From: Legionella_A sp963772805
GTDB lineage: Bacteria > Pseudomonadota > Gammaproteobacteria > Legionellales > Legionellaceae
Assembly (NCBI GenBank): GCA_963772805.1
Contig: CAVYYU010000005.1
Location: forward strand, 248,001-312,000
Direction of reading: 5' to 3'
Length of the DNA stretch: 64,000 bases
Shown here: positions 54,771 to 63,385 of the stretch, one piece after another
How the letters are laid out: the number at the start of each line of letters is the position of its first letter
Position numbering within the stretch: the stretch's first letter is position 1
Position numbers and translations under genes: made by a program
The notes under the pieces: model-generated
The model's database searches: none
What the model saw: only the letters and a program-made list of their open reading frames with translations
What the model was told of the DNA's origin: nothing

Positions 54771-55382
54771 TTATTTTTTTTCGTATAGCCACAACGAAAA
54801 ATAGCGTCCATTCAATGAGAACAGTCTTTCGCCAATAATCAGCGCCACGAGACCTTGATAGGCAATCCAAGCGTGAGGAGGCGTCATATCGTAGATATGC
54901 TCATTGCAAACCATGAAAATTGAAGCCGCAAGCAGAAGTGCCCAGGGAAAATATTTGATATTTTTTGTTAATAAATAGTAAAAACAAAATACAATCAATA
55001 GTCCAAACAACAGCCCGCCTGTTACATCATAAATAGTATGGTACTTAAAATGGACTAAGCTGACACCAACACCGAGCACTATGGCGGCAGTTAGCGTCCG
55101 GTAATACCAGAAGGGGATATAGATAGCCCACCAAACATAAAAAACGGTGGTAAGTTGCATGTGCCCACTGGGGAATGCGTAGCTGCCCATGCTGGGGTGT
55201 ACTGAAGATGGAATTTGAAAGGTGCCTTTTAGCACAACATTGATAATAATACCGAACGCAACAAGGCAGGCACATTGAAAAAACAATCTGCGGCCTGCGA
55301 ACAAAGAGCCGGCCAAAGTAAAAAATAAAACTGTCTGATAAGTGGTAAAAGTTAACATCAGATCAGCGACTAGATCGAACAT
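54771..55382 (-). CDS. PAP2-family membrane phosphatase
   Basis: PAP2 enzymes remove phosphate from lipids such as undecaprenyl pyrophosphate, phosphatidylglycerophosphate or lipid A. The protein has 203 residues with about six helices. Motif 2 is visible as SYAFPSGHMQ and motif 3 as SLVHFKYHTIYDVTGG (S-x-x-x-H-type His plus Asp). Motif 1 (KxxxxxxRP) is reduced to LKGTFQIPSS, so the substrate phosphate grip is altered. AGAGGGAA lies before the ATG. Divergent from the LPS/glycan locus, with which it may cooperate. Confidence 0.85.
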   Translation of the reverse strand: MFDLVADLMLTFTTYQTVLFFTLAGSLFAGRRLFFQCACLVAFGIIINVVLKGTFQIPSSVHPSMGSYAFPSGHMQLTTVFYVWWAIYIPFWYYRTLTAAIVLGVGVSLVHFKYHTIYDVTGGLLFGLLIVFCFYYLLTKNIKYFPWALLLAASIFMVCNEHIYDMTPPHAWIAYQGLVALIIGERLFSLNGRYFSLWLYEKK

Positions 55383-55587
55383 GTAAATTCCCTCTAACAG
55401 ATTGAATTTATGTATATTATAGAATACGCATGGATATTTAGCTGGATAACAAGTGACTTCAATTCAGTTGTGGTTACATAATGAGCATGTTTACTAACGG
55501 ATTTACGACATCACTGATATAATCTCGAAGATGAAAAAGAATGAGCCATGATTTTAAGGTGCTTGCGAAGCCTAGTAGGAGTTCAGG

Positions 55588-56625
55588 TTGAAAATAATTA
55601 ATGCGATGTTTTCCAAAGTGAATGGTGGTTTGGAGCAGGTGTTTTTAAATTATATCCCAGCACTTACCCTGCAAGGGGATCATGTTATTCCAGTCGTTCA
55701 CCCAAAGGCGGAAATACTTGCCAGTTGCCCCCAGGATAATTTGGTGACGATTCATAACTTTAATCAACATGACCCAATTGCTATTTTAAAATTACGAAAA
55801 TTGATAAAAATTGCAGAACCAGATTGTATTATTACACACAGTTATCGCGCCGCTTATTTATTTAAAAAAACCAAAACCAGTGTGCCTAAAATTGCCGTGT
55901 GTCACGTAAAAGGTCACTATGATTTTGGTTCTGATGCGATTATCGCCATTACCGAGCAAATGCGTCAGGATATTATCCGTTCAGGAAAGCCAGCGGACAG
56001 AGTATTTACTGTGCCCAACATGATTGATATTCCCCATGAAACAACGTTCAAAGAGCCTAAGGATACAGAGGTTCCAGTCATTGGTGTTTGCGCGCGCCTT
56101 GCCGAAAACAAAGGGGTTGATGTCTTTATTGAGGCGCTTGCTGAGCTTAAACGACGGAAAATAGCGTTCAAAGCCAGGATTGCTGGAGATGGAAAAGCAC
56201 GGGAGCACTGCGTTCAATTAATCCATCAGCATCACTTACAGGATGACGTGGCATTACTGGGCTGGGTTAATGACAGGTCTTCATTTTATGAAAGCCTGGA
56301 TATTTTTTGCCTGCCGTCGCGTGAAGAGGCCTTTGGCTTGGTGGTCTTAGAAAGCATGATGCACTCTTTACCGATGGTGCTTACTGAATTATCAGGTCCA
56401 GTCGAAATTGTGGCGGATTCTGATAGCGCTCTTTTTGTTCCGCCCGCCGATCCAAGTCGAATGGCGGATGGTTTGCAAAACCTCATCAACAATAAAAACA
56501 GATCCAGGGAATTAGCTGCTAATGCGTTTCAACGCGTTCAACACTACTCCAGCCATAATGTAGGGCCGATGCTTCATAATGTATTAGAAAGGGTGTGTCA
56601 TGCCGTGGTGCGTAGTGCAAAATAA
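55588..56625 (+). CDS. Glycosyltransferase family 4
   Basis: The protein is a GT-B-fold transferase of 345 residues, probably acting in LPS core or surface glycan synthesis on the cytoplasmic membrane face. The N-terminal acceptor domain has NGGLEQVFLNYIPALTLQGD. The C-terminal donor domain has VIGVCARLAENKGVDVFIEA, FKARIAGDGKAREH and the E-x7-E signature in FCLPSREEAFGLVVLESMMH. Translation probably starts at TTG (55588), with TAGGAG six bases before it and the residues KIINAMFSKVNGG typical of GT4 N-termini; the next ATG at 55603 would cut into strand 1. First gene of a three-gene locus. Confidence 0.88.
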   Translation: MKIINAMFSKVNGGLEQVFLNYIPALTLQGDHVIPVVHPKAEILASCPQDNLVTIHNFNQHDPIAILKLRKLIKIAEPDCIITHSYRAAYLFKKTKTSVPKIAVCHVKGHYDFGSDAIIAITEQMRQDIIRSGKPADRVFTVPNMIDIPHETTFKEPKDTEVPVIGVCARLAENKGVDVFIEALAELKRRKIAFKARIAGDGKAREHCVQLIHQHHLQDDVALLGWVNDRSSFYESLDIFCLPSREEAFGLVVLESMMHSLPMVLTELSGPVEIVADSDSALFVPPADPSRMADGLQNLINNKNRSRELAANAFQRVQHYSSHNVGPMLHNVLERVCHAVVRSAK

Positions 56626-56665
56626 TATGATAGATTAAAAAAATTAAGGGTGGTTGGATTTGACG

Positions 56666-57889
56666 ATGTCTTTTAAGCAATTCCAGTGGGATAATTGCGT
56701 ACCGTTTTTTTTGGTGGCGATGCTTTTTTTTATTCCAATTAGTTCAACGTTTAAAAGCGTTTTTTTGGTGTTATCTGCGGTTGGATTTCTATTAACTCCA
56801 TCATACTGGCAGGATTTTCCCTTTGTTTTTTCGAACAAGTGGAGCATAGCCGCGATTACTTTCTTTGTTATCGTGTTGGTCGCTTGTCTTTGGAGCGCGG
56901 CCGACTATCACACCTGTGCAGTATTCATAAAAAAATATAGTAAATTCATATACTTACCAATAATGGCAGTGGGCTTTCGTAGTAAAAAAAATCGCATACT
57001 GGGAATTTATGCTTTTATATTGGCAATGCTTCTTACTTGTGTGATGTCCTTTGTATGGTCTTTGACGTTGCCCAAGGGTAGCTTTGATCCTGGAGAAGTA
57101 TTTCATAACCACATTGTAACCAGTTTTATGATGGCTTTTGCTGCCTATTTAACAGCGATACTGACGATTCACCAAGATGGTTTGAGGCGCATAGCGCTTG
57201 TATTGCTGACGTTATTGTTCAGTTATCATGTCTTGTTTGTAAACACAGGCCGCACAGGGTATGTGATTTACTTTGTGTTGATGATTATGTTCTTGATTCA
57301 GAACTTGCCATTGAAACATATTGCTGTTGGCATATTGTGTTTTTGCGCTTTATTTGCGTTTTTTAGCTATCAAAGCAACGTCTTATCATTGGGTTTTCAT
57401 CAGGTTGTCGATGATTTGGGGCAGTATCAACAGGGGCATAAAAAGACATCCGTAGGTTATCGTCTGATGTTTCACCAATATGCTAAATCATTGTTTATTT
57501 CCAGTCCCTGGATAGGGCATGGCACCGGCGGTTTTTCACAAGCATTTCAGCAAGACAAGATATTGCCGGAATGGAATAATTTACTTGATCCGCACAGCCA
57601 ATATTGGTTGGTAGCTGCTGAGCAGGGATTGCTTGGTCTCATGGCATTATTCGCTTTTTTCATTAGTCTGTGGATGGCCGCCCTTCGTCTTGGTGACATG
57701 AAGCCTGTCATGCTGGGGATGCTGGTCGCAATTTTTCTGGGTAATGTGTCTGATTCATTATTACTTTATTCGGTTATTGGTAACTTATTCATCGTGTTTA
57801 GTGCGCTATGCATGGGGGAGCTGGTCGAAAAACATACAACGGGCGTGACCAAAATTTACCTGGGTGATTATGCAGACAAAACAACATGA
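56666..57889 (+). CDS. O-antigen ligase/polymerase-like membrane protein (Wzy_C/WaaL family)
   Basis: This is a polytopic membrane protein with about ten to twelve helices. Near residues 160-200 it has a helix pair and HVLFVNTGRTGYVIYFVLMI. A periplasmic loop (about 240-310) carries TSVGYRLMFHQYAK, SPWIGHGTGGFSQAFQ and LLDPHSQYWLVAAEQGLLGL, the Wzy_C signature of O-antigen ligases, including the H-S-Q motif seen in WaaL. It would join O-antigen or another glycan to lipid A core. The start is uncertain: ATG at 56666, or TTG at 56660, which has better spacing from AAGGG. Its end overlaps the next gene by four bases (ATGA). Confidence 0.85.
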   Translation: MSFKQFQWDNCVPFFLVAMLFFIPISSTFKSVFLVLSAVGFLLTPSYWQDFPFVFSNKWSIAAITFFVIVLVACLWSAADYHTCAVFIKKYSKFIYLPIMAVGFRSKKNRILGIYAFILAMLLTCVMSFVWSLTLPKGSFDPGEVFHNHIVTSFMMAFAAYLTAILTIHQDGLRRIALVLLTLLFSYHVLFVNTGRTGYVIYFVLMIMFLIQNLPLKHIAVGILCFCALFAFFSYQSNVLSLGFHQVVDDLGQYQQGHKKTSVGYRLMFHQYAKSLFISSPWIGHGTGGFSQAFQQDKILPEWNNLLDPHSQYWLVAAEQGLLGLMALFAFFISLWMAALRLGDMKPVMLGMLVAIFLGNVSDSLLLYSVIGNLFIVFSALCMGELVEKHTTGVTKIYLGDYADKTT

Positions 57890-58803
57890 ATCGCGCTAAC
57901 TCATCGCTGCTTGTACGTTTGCCCAATTGGGTGGGCGATGTGATGATGGCATTGCCCGCTTTGCAGGCCATGCAACAGAGTGGTATTGAATTACAGTTAC
58001 TGGGAAAACCGTGGATCAGTGATTTATTAGGGGCGATGGACATGCCGCTGCTTTCATTAACCAATAACTTTTGGCAAACGAGAACGAAACTCGCAGAAAT
58101 CACTAACAGCAATAAAGCACTGTTGCTTACGAATAGTATTTCAAGTGCGTTGCTGACTCGTTTAGCAGGTTTTGCTACGATTGGTTATAAAACAGACGCC
58201 CGTAAATTGTTGTTAACGGCCGGAGTGGTTAAAGGCCATGATCAACATGAAGTTGATTACTTCTGGAGTATTGCTCGTTTCGCAAGTCAATATTGGTTTC
58301 CTCAATTACAGTGGCCAGGCTCTATTACTACTAAAATAACCTTGCCGGTCAGTTTATTATCTATAGCTAACGCAAAGGATGCGTTGTTGCGCGCCAATAT
58401 CAGCGAACCTTATTGGGTGATCTGCCCATTTGCGCAGGGTACGGGCAAAAATGGTGAATCGAAAATATGGCCCAACTGGCGTGAGCTTTCAAAGCAGTTG
58501 GCGCCATATAATTTAGTCGTTTGCCCTGGAAAAAATGAAGAACATTTATGTGCGGAACTAGTCCCTGATGCTACTGTTTTATCGGGTCTAAATCTGGGGG
58601 ACTATGCGGCTATACTGAAGGGGTCTGAACGGGTAATCGCAAATGACAGTGGGCCAATGCACATGGCGGCGGCAGTTGGAGCAAACACGTTAGGTATATT
58701 TGGTGTGACTGAGCCAAAGCGTACAGCTCCCTGGGGTGCTGATTATATTGGCGCATCTGGTACTTGGCCGACATTGTCGCAGGTGCTAGACATAATTAAA
58801 TAA
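57886..58803 (+). CDS. ADP-heptose:LPS heptosyltransferase-like protein (GT9)
   Basis: The protein is a GT9-family transferase of 305 residues that adds heptose to the LPS inner core. The N-terminus LLVRLPNWVGDVMMALPALQ is diagnostic of WaaF-type enzymes. The C-terminal donor domain has WVICPFAQGTGKNGESKIWP, LVVCPGKNEEHLCAEL and SERVIANDSGPMHMAAAVGA followed by TLGIFGVTEPKRTAPWG. It is translationally coupled to the ligase-like gene. Whether it is heptosyltransferase I or II cannot be settled, though the N-terminus favours II (waaF). Confidence 0.88.
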   Translation: MNRANSSLLVRLPNWVGDVMMALPALQAMQQSGIELQLLGKPWISDLLGAMDMPLLSLTNNFWQTRTKLAEITNSNKALLLTNSISSALLTRLAGFATIGYKTDARKLLLTAGVVKGHDQHEVDYFWSIARFASQYWFPQLQWPGSITTKITLPVSLLSIANAKDALLRANISEPYWVICPFAQGTGKNGESKIWPNWRELSKQLAPYNLVVCPGKNEEHLCAELVPDATVLSGLNLGDYAAILKGSERVIANDSGPMHMAAAVGANTLGIFGVTEPKRTAPWGADYIGASGTWPTLSQVLDIIK

Positions 58804-58845
58804 GTAGCTGATTGCAAAATTACAACAAATCAGGGAAAAACAACC

Positions 58846-59736
58846 ATGACTTATTCTAAAACCAAGAACTCAATTGGCATTGAAATTCTTCCTCGTGCGG
58901 TCGATCTGGGTGGTTTTAAAGTAGGGCGGGTATTGCCTGCAAAAGAAAAAAAGACGGTAGGGTCTTTTGTATTTTGGGATCAGGCAGGTCCAGGTGAGTT
59001 TCTCACTGGTAAAGGACTGGATGTTCGCCCTCATCCTCATATTGGTTTATCGACGATGACATATCTGTTTGCGGGCTCTCTTGAACATCGAGATACGTTG
59101 GGTAGCGCTCAGATTATTGTGCCGGGTGACGTAAACTTGATGACTGCAGGTAGAGGCGTTGCCCACTCGGAGCGGACACCGCAACAAGTGCGTCGGCATC
59201 CGCATCAAATTTTCGGTATACAATGCTGGTTAGCTTTGCCGTTAGACAAAGAAGAGATGCACCCAACCTTTGCGCATTATGAGAAAAATTCCATCCCTGT
59301 TCACAATGATATTAAAGGTCTTCAGTTACGGGTCGTTGCTGGCGAATGGATGGGCTTGCAATCACCGGTTATTACACAAAATGATGCGCTATTTGTCGAA
59401 TGTAAATTGAAAGCCCATCATGCGCTAAACATTCCAGCAACCACAGAAGAGCGAGCAATTTATATCTTGAGTGGCGAGATTACACTAGACACGATTCATT
59501 ATGGTAATAACCGCATGCTTGTGCTTAAAACTGGCTGTGAAATCAATGTCAGCGCAATTTTGGATGCCACATTTATAATATTAGGCGGGAACGCTCTCGC
59601 AGAGCCACGCCATCTTTGGTGGAATTTTGTCGCCAGCTCAAAAGATAGGATCGAGCAGGGAAAAATTGACTGGAAAGAAGGTAAATTCGGCAAAATTCCT
59701 GGTGATGATAAGGAATTTATTCCTCTGCCAGAATAA
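58846..59736 (+). CDS. Pirin-family bicupin
   Basis: Pirins are two-domain cupins that bind iron; some bacterial members act as quercetinases, others regulate enzymes. The protein has 296 residues. The N-terminal cupin keeps the metal ligands in VRPHPHIGLSTMTYLFAGSL (two His) and GRGVAHSERTP (His, Glu). The pirin C-terminal cupin covers about 170-270 (HALNIPATTEERAIYILSGE). Length and motifs are normal. It follows the LPS locus by 42 bp but a functional link is not apparent. Confidence 0.92.
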   Translation: MTYSKTKNSIGIEILPRAVDLGGFKVGRVLPAKEKKTVGSFVFWDQAGPGEFLTGKGLDVRPHPHIGLSTMTYLFAGSLEHRDTLGSAQIIVPGDVNLMTAGRGVAHSERTPQQVRRHPHQIFGIQCWLALPLDKEEMHPTFAHYEKNSIPVHNDIKGLQLRVVAGEWMGLQSPVITQNDALFVECKLKAHHALNIPATTEERAIYILSGEITLDTIHYGNNRMLVLKTGCEINVSAILDATFIILGGNALAEPRHLWWNFVASSKDRIEQGKIDWKEGKFGKIPGDDKEFIPLPE

Positions 59737-59901
59737 GATCCTGTACCTTGAGAAACAATATCTTTCTGAAAAAAGTGAGGGGGTTCTTCAGTAGGTGAGG
59801 TGACTCATTACTTAGGAGGCAAATTTTCCATACTAGGCACGCTTCAGATTGGAAGGAGGGTTTGGTCAGGGCGATCAGACCATTCTAATCACCCCGTCTT
59901 T

Positions 59902-61623
59902 TTATATTAACGGCTTAAGGCCTACTTGTCCGCACCGGCCATTATAAAAATAATCGTAACTATACAATGGTCGCCGACCAGTATTAACGAAAACTTGACC
60001 AGTACTCGTTGTGTCGATCCATTGTACTATAGTAGGAGTTGGGTTATTAGCTGGAGGGTTGCCGTCAACTGCGGCAAAGCTATACTGCATTGCCGGTGCA
60101 TTTAAAGCACCCATTAAGATCCCCATATTTACTCCTGCGGGTACTTGATTATTCGAGTTGTAGGTCCCAGAAGGCCATTGGGCTATGGGTAAATCGATGA
60201 ACATCGAGTCAATTCCAACATCAAGAAGCGCCGTACCACAGAACTGATTGGGAGTGGGAGAACTTAGAAAACTGTAACAGCCAGCCTGCGGATTAAAGTC
60301 ACCCGGCACGGCTGGATTGGGCGTCAGGTTGATAATATTGTAATTATTGCTAGTGCTAATACCTAAAGTAAGCCCCGTCGCCGTCGAGTTGTCATATGGG
60401 GTGAGGTAGTAGCCCGGTGTCAGATCGGCCCCATTATTGACATTGGTTAAGTGAAGAAAAGCATTGGCCGTGGGTGAGTTAAACAAATCACCTGCGGTGG
60501 TGCCATTCCGATTAAATCCAACGCCCAGGTAATGTAGATCTGCCGAGGGAGGGTGTGAATAACAGGACCTAGTGGTCGGACCACTGCAGTAGGCTCTGTC
60601 AATTCCAAGAACCATTATTGGGTAAGTTTGCACGGCTCCACTTGCTAGCTTCATCCTCACCGGAGCCAGGTAGTAATTCCCTGAATAAGTATTGCCACTA
60701 CTGTCATAATACTTGATGCCGGTCGCTCCAGGGCCTATCACGTTGGTGTTTATGGGGAGCTCATGACTTGGAACAATAACGCCCAAAGAACCGGTGTCAA
60801 TAGTGAAGGGAATAATAGAATCTGTTGACGCGTTCACATCATAGCCTACATCAGCTCCTATTTGTAAGGCATTTGGTAGTGTTTGCACTAGAGGCACCTG
60901 ATAGCTAATACTGCCATAAGTACAGGGTGGAGTGTTCTGCTGTAGAACCTGGGTCACGCCGAGAGCGGCACCATTATTGCTGCTATCGCTAATCCAAGCA
61001 TTTATCGAAATGTTATTCGGGAACGGTTGTCCGTTATAGGTAAAAGTTATTGACCCTGTGCTCGTTGTTGTTGAGGTTGGCGAAATGACGCCGTTGGGCG
61101 CACCATAAACATCCACGTGGATTGGGTTATTTTCACTGGGAATCAGTGGGTTTCCCTGAGAGTTGCACATCGTCATATTAATCGTAAACTGTTGTGACCG
61201 GTTTGGCGTGCTTCCAATCGGATTGTTCACCCGCGTTACTGTTGGTGAAAAACTAACGATACCCGCCTGACATGTCGGGGGTGTGACTGGGATGATTGCG
61301 GGTTTTGTATTACTCACTGAAAATAGACAATATCCATTGCCATTTAAGTCACAACCGGATAGCACATAACCGGGGGTGTTTATTTTAATTCCGGCAAATG
61401 GATAAGTACGATTTGGTATCGTGGTCAGTATGCTTAATGTTAGGGCTGAAACATTATAATTCTGACAAGACAAAGGCCCTTTTCCATTTAAGCATAGGGT
61501 AATATTCATATTACTTGGCGTGCCTGTTGCCGAAACATTAAAAAGTAGACCACTTCCTGAAAATACGTTTTGACCAATGATCAATAGCAACGTAACACTT
61601 ATATTCCTAAAATATTTTGTCAT
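59902..61623 (-). CDS. Secreted protein with aspartic-protease-like signature, DUF3443-like
   Basis: The protein has 573 residues. The signal peptide (YFRNISVTLLLIIGQNVFSG) ends near residue 25. Residues about 30-215 are a beta-rich N-terminal part (PSNMNITLCLNGKGPLSCQN, STTTSTGSITFTYNGQPFPN). From about 255 the sequence looks like a two-lobed pepsin/retropepsin fold. PFTIDTGSLGVIVPSHELP near residue 276 has the exact DTGS motif. About 190 residues later ALLDVGIDSMFIDLP sits where the second DTG should be, with Val in the Thr place. The second lobe ends GQVFVNTGRRPLYSYDYFYN. DUF3443-type proteins of Burkholderia show a similar DTGS, as far as I recall. Activity cannot be predicted with the altered second motif. 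It lies 27 bp behind an outer-membrane-protein gene in the same direction. Confidence 0.7.
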   Translation of the reverse strand: MTKYFRNISVTLLLIIGQNVFSGSGLLFNVSATGTPSNMNITLCLNGKGPLSCQNYNVSALTLSILTTIPNRTYPFAGIKINTPGYVLSGCDLNGNGYCLFSVSNTKPAIIPVTPPTCQAGIVSFSPTVTRVNNPIGSTPNRSQQFTINMTMCNSQGNPLIPSENNPIHVDVYGAPNGVISPTSTTTSTGSITFTYNGQPFPNNISINAWISDSSNNGAALGVTQVLQQNTPPCTYGSISYQVPLVQTLPNALQIGADVGYDVNASTDSIIPFTIDTGSLGVIVPSHELPINTNVIGPGATGIKYYDSSGNTYSGNYYLAPVRMKLASGAVQTYPIMVLGIDRAYCSGPTTRSCYSHPPSADLHYLGVGFNRNGTTAGDLFNSPTANAFLHLTNVNNGADLTPGYYLTPYDNSTATGLTLGISTSNNYNIINLTPNPAVPGDFNPQAGCYSFLSSPTPNQFCGTALLDVGIDSMFIDLPIAQWPSGTYNSNNQVPAGVNMGILMGALNAPAMQYSFAAVDGNPPANNPTPTIVQWIDTTSTGQVFVNTGRRPLYSYDYFYNGRCGQVGLKPLI

Positions 61624-61650
61624 AAATTAATCCATAAACTATAAGTTGAA

Positions 61651-62397
61651 TTAAACAGTCATTGAACACGTTAATGCATTAGCATAGTCACGCCCGGTAT
61701 TAAGCCTATCAAGCAGCTGATTAGTGTTTTTATTGAAGCGGCCTTGACCTAAATAAAAGAACTTATAGCCACACTCCAATGGCCTGGCTCCAAAAAAGTT
61801 ATTGAATTTAACTCCAACGCCTGTCATTACGCTAAATGTTGTAGTAGTTTTTCCTGAAAAAGGATTCTCTGGTATAGTTATGCCACCATCGAGTGATTGT
61901 TCTTGGACGTTGCTGGTACGCATGAAGTTAGGTCCAATGCCTAAATCGAGAGTCAATGTATATTTCGGATATTTTGTGTGGATCGTGGATTTTATTGCTG
62001 CATAAACAGGGCTGTGAGTGATGTTATAACCATAGGATAAGTTAGTAAATAAATTTTCTTGTGTCACTTCACCCGATACGCCGGTTTTAGCGAGATAAAA
62101 GGCATTAACCCCATAAGCCAAACTGAATAAATCTTTTTCTTGCCCATCAATGAAATAACCTAAACCAACCAACCCATTGCTGCCTTTTCGTTCAGTGACA
62201 GCAAAATCATCGCCGATCAAGCCATCAATGTTTATATGTTGTGATTGTCCTTGAGTACTCCAATAACTACCCAATTGAACAACGGCATGTCCATGAGCCA
62301 AATGGTATTTTAAATTAAATGGAAAGACTTGGGTTGTGATAGACAATAAAGCAATTGATATTATAAATTTTAAATGATGCTTGATACTTGATGCCAT
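61651..62397 (-). CDS. Predicted outer-membrane beta-barrel protein, 248 residues
   Basis: The signal peptide (HHLKFIISIALLSITTQVFP) ends near residue 25. The remainder alternates hydrophobic and polar residues with aromatic girdles, as in small OmpA/OmpW-like barrels (HGHAVVQLGSYWSTQGQ, NGLVGLGYFIDGQEKDLFSL, LTLDLGIGPNFMRTS, ECGYKFFYLGQGRFNKNTNQ). No family name is assigned. The ATG at 62397 was preferred over the GTG at 62421. It is followed 27 bp later by the aspartic-protease-like gene, so the two probably form an operon and may work together at the cell surface. Confidence 0.72.
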   Translation of the reverse strand: MASSIKHHLKFIISIALLSITTQVFPFNLKYHLAHGHAVVQLGSYWSTQGQSQHINIDGLIGDDFAVTERKGSNGLVGLGYFIDGQEKDLFSLAYGVNAFYLAKTGVSGEVTQENLFTNLSYGYNITHSPVYAAIKSTIHTKYPKYTLTLDLGIGPNFMRTSNVQEQSLDGGITIPENPFSGKTTTTFSVMTGVGVKFNNFFGARPLECGYKFFYLGQGRFNKNTNQLLDRLNTGRDYANALTCSMTV

Positions 62398-62783
62398 AGA
62401 ATATCTTTCATCCTTGTTCACAATACAATAATTTTAAAACTCTACTATTCTTCCTACTTGAAAGTTATTAGTCAATACGCTAGCAATTTTAATTTGGGGA
62501 AGTGGTTGAGTAACTATGGCCTCTCATTTTAACAGGATAAATCAGCATTTGTTCTGACATCTTTTATCCACTCTTTCGCACCAATGAATGATATTTTTGT
62601 AATTTGATGGTCAATATACATGTGTTAAAGATCGTTAGCGGGAGGTCATGATACGTGTCAAAACGGAATTTTATGGATTTCAATAAGCCACTCCGTGTAT
62701 TTTTCGTTCTTACGTTGCGCAAAAATAAAAAATCAATTCTATACTTATCGGTGTGAATAAAAGTCAAAATTAGGGATAATGTC

Positions 62784-63020
62784 ATGAAAAAACCAATCAA
62801 AATTTCAAATCTATTAGGTCCTATAGCAATCGTAGCGCTTTTATCGATTGATGTGGGTTATGCACCCGCTGCACACGCGGCTCAAGGGTGCGGATTCGGG
62901 AATCATATGAATTATTGGGGACGATGCGTGCCTAATGAGCCTGGCCCATGGGCAAGACCCGCACCTGGTCGACCAGACTGTTGGATTAATGACAGAGGTC
63001 AATTCCGTTGTTTTAGATAA
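62784..63020 (+). CDS. Small Cys-rich secreted protein (GCG...GRC...DCW type), 78 residues
   Basis: The signal peptide covers residues 1-33 (LGPIAIVALLSIDVGYAPAA, then HAAQG). The mature 45-residue peptide has four cysteines (GCGFG, GRCVPNEPG, PDCWIN, FRCFR), many Gly and Pro residues, and the pattern GCGxGxHxNxWGRCxPN, which recurs in small exported proteins of several proteobacteria; I know of no function. Two disulfides are likely. AGGGATA lies before the ATG. A terminator follows directly, so it is a single-gene transcript. Confidence 0.8.
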   Translation: MKKPIKISNLLGPIAIVALLSIDVGYAPAAHAAQGCGFGNHMNYWGRCVPNEPGPWARPAPGRPDCWINDRGQFRCFR

Positions 63021-63022
63021 TC

Positions 63023-63062
63023 AAAAACACAAGGCATGCTTTCTGCGAGCCTTGTGTTTTTT
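63023..63062 (+). terminator. Rho-independent terminator of the Cys-rich gene
   Basis: AAAAACACAAGGC pairs with GCCTTGTGTTTTTT across a 13-base loop, starting three bases after the stop codon. Confidence 0.92.
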
Positions 63063-63198
63063 CCTTGAAGACCCTAATTACCTGACGTTTACGGCTACCC
63101 ACCTTATTCGTGAAATATGCCCGGACATTTATATAAGCAATGATGGCCTTACGCCTATAACACGTATAAATACGTTAGAAAATTATCTAATTAATTGA

Positions 63199-63225
63199 CA
63201 TCCTGATTTAGGATGGTCTTTTTTT
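63199..63225 (+). terminator. Second terminator-like hairpin
   Basis: CATCCT, loop GATTT, AGGATG, then GTCTTTTTTT: a 6-bp stem followed by a T-run. No gene is visible between it and the terminator at 63023, so it may end a short untranslated RNA or be residual. Confidence 0.6.
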
Positions 63226-63385
63226 ACTTCGAGGGAGTAATGGATCATATCCGGAACTACAATAATATATTGAATTCTTGCGGGTGGTGTAACAGGATCA
63301 CATTGCTCTGATCCTGTTACTTACCCTATAGAATTAATCAGACTAAATGGCATGTCTGTTCACGGTGCTTTTCGTTTTTCTTTAA

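Larger units (their letters stand above)
63021..63385. other. Intergenic stretch with two terminators
   Basis: Apart from the hairpins at 63023-63062 and 63199-63225, nothing supported was seen. The short palindrome ACAGGATCA...TGATCCTGT lies near 63290-63320. An open frame over 62935-63198 is the out-of-frame continuation of the Cys-rich gene region and runs through its terminator. Confidence 0.55.

Noticed and set aside
62935..63198. 87-codon open frame downstream of the Cys-rich gene
   Set aside because: It overlaps the Cys-rich gene in another frame and reads through that gene's strong terminator.
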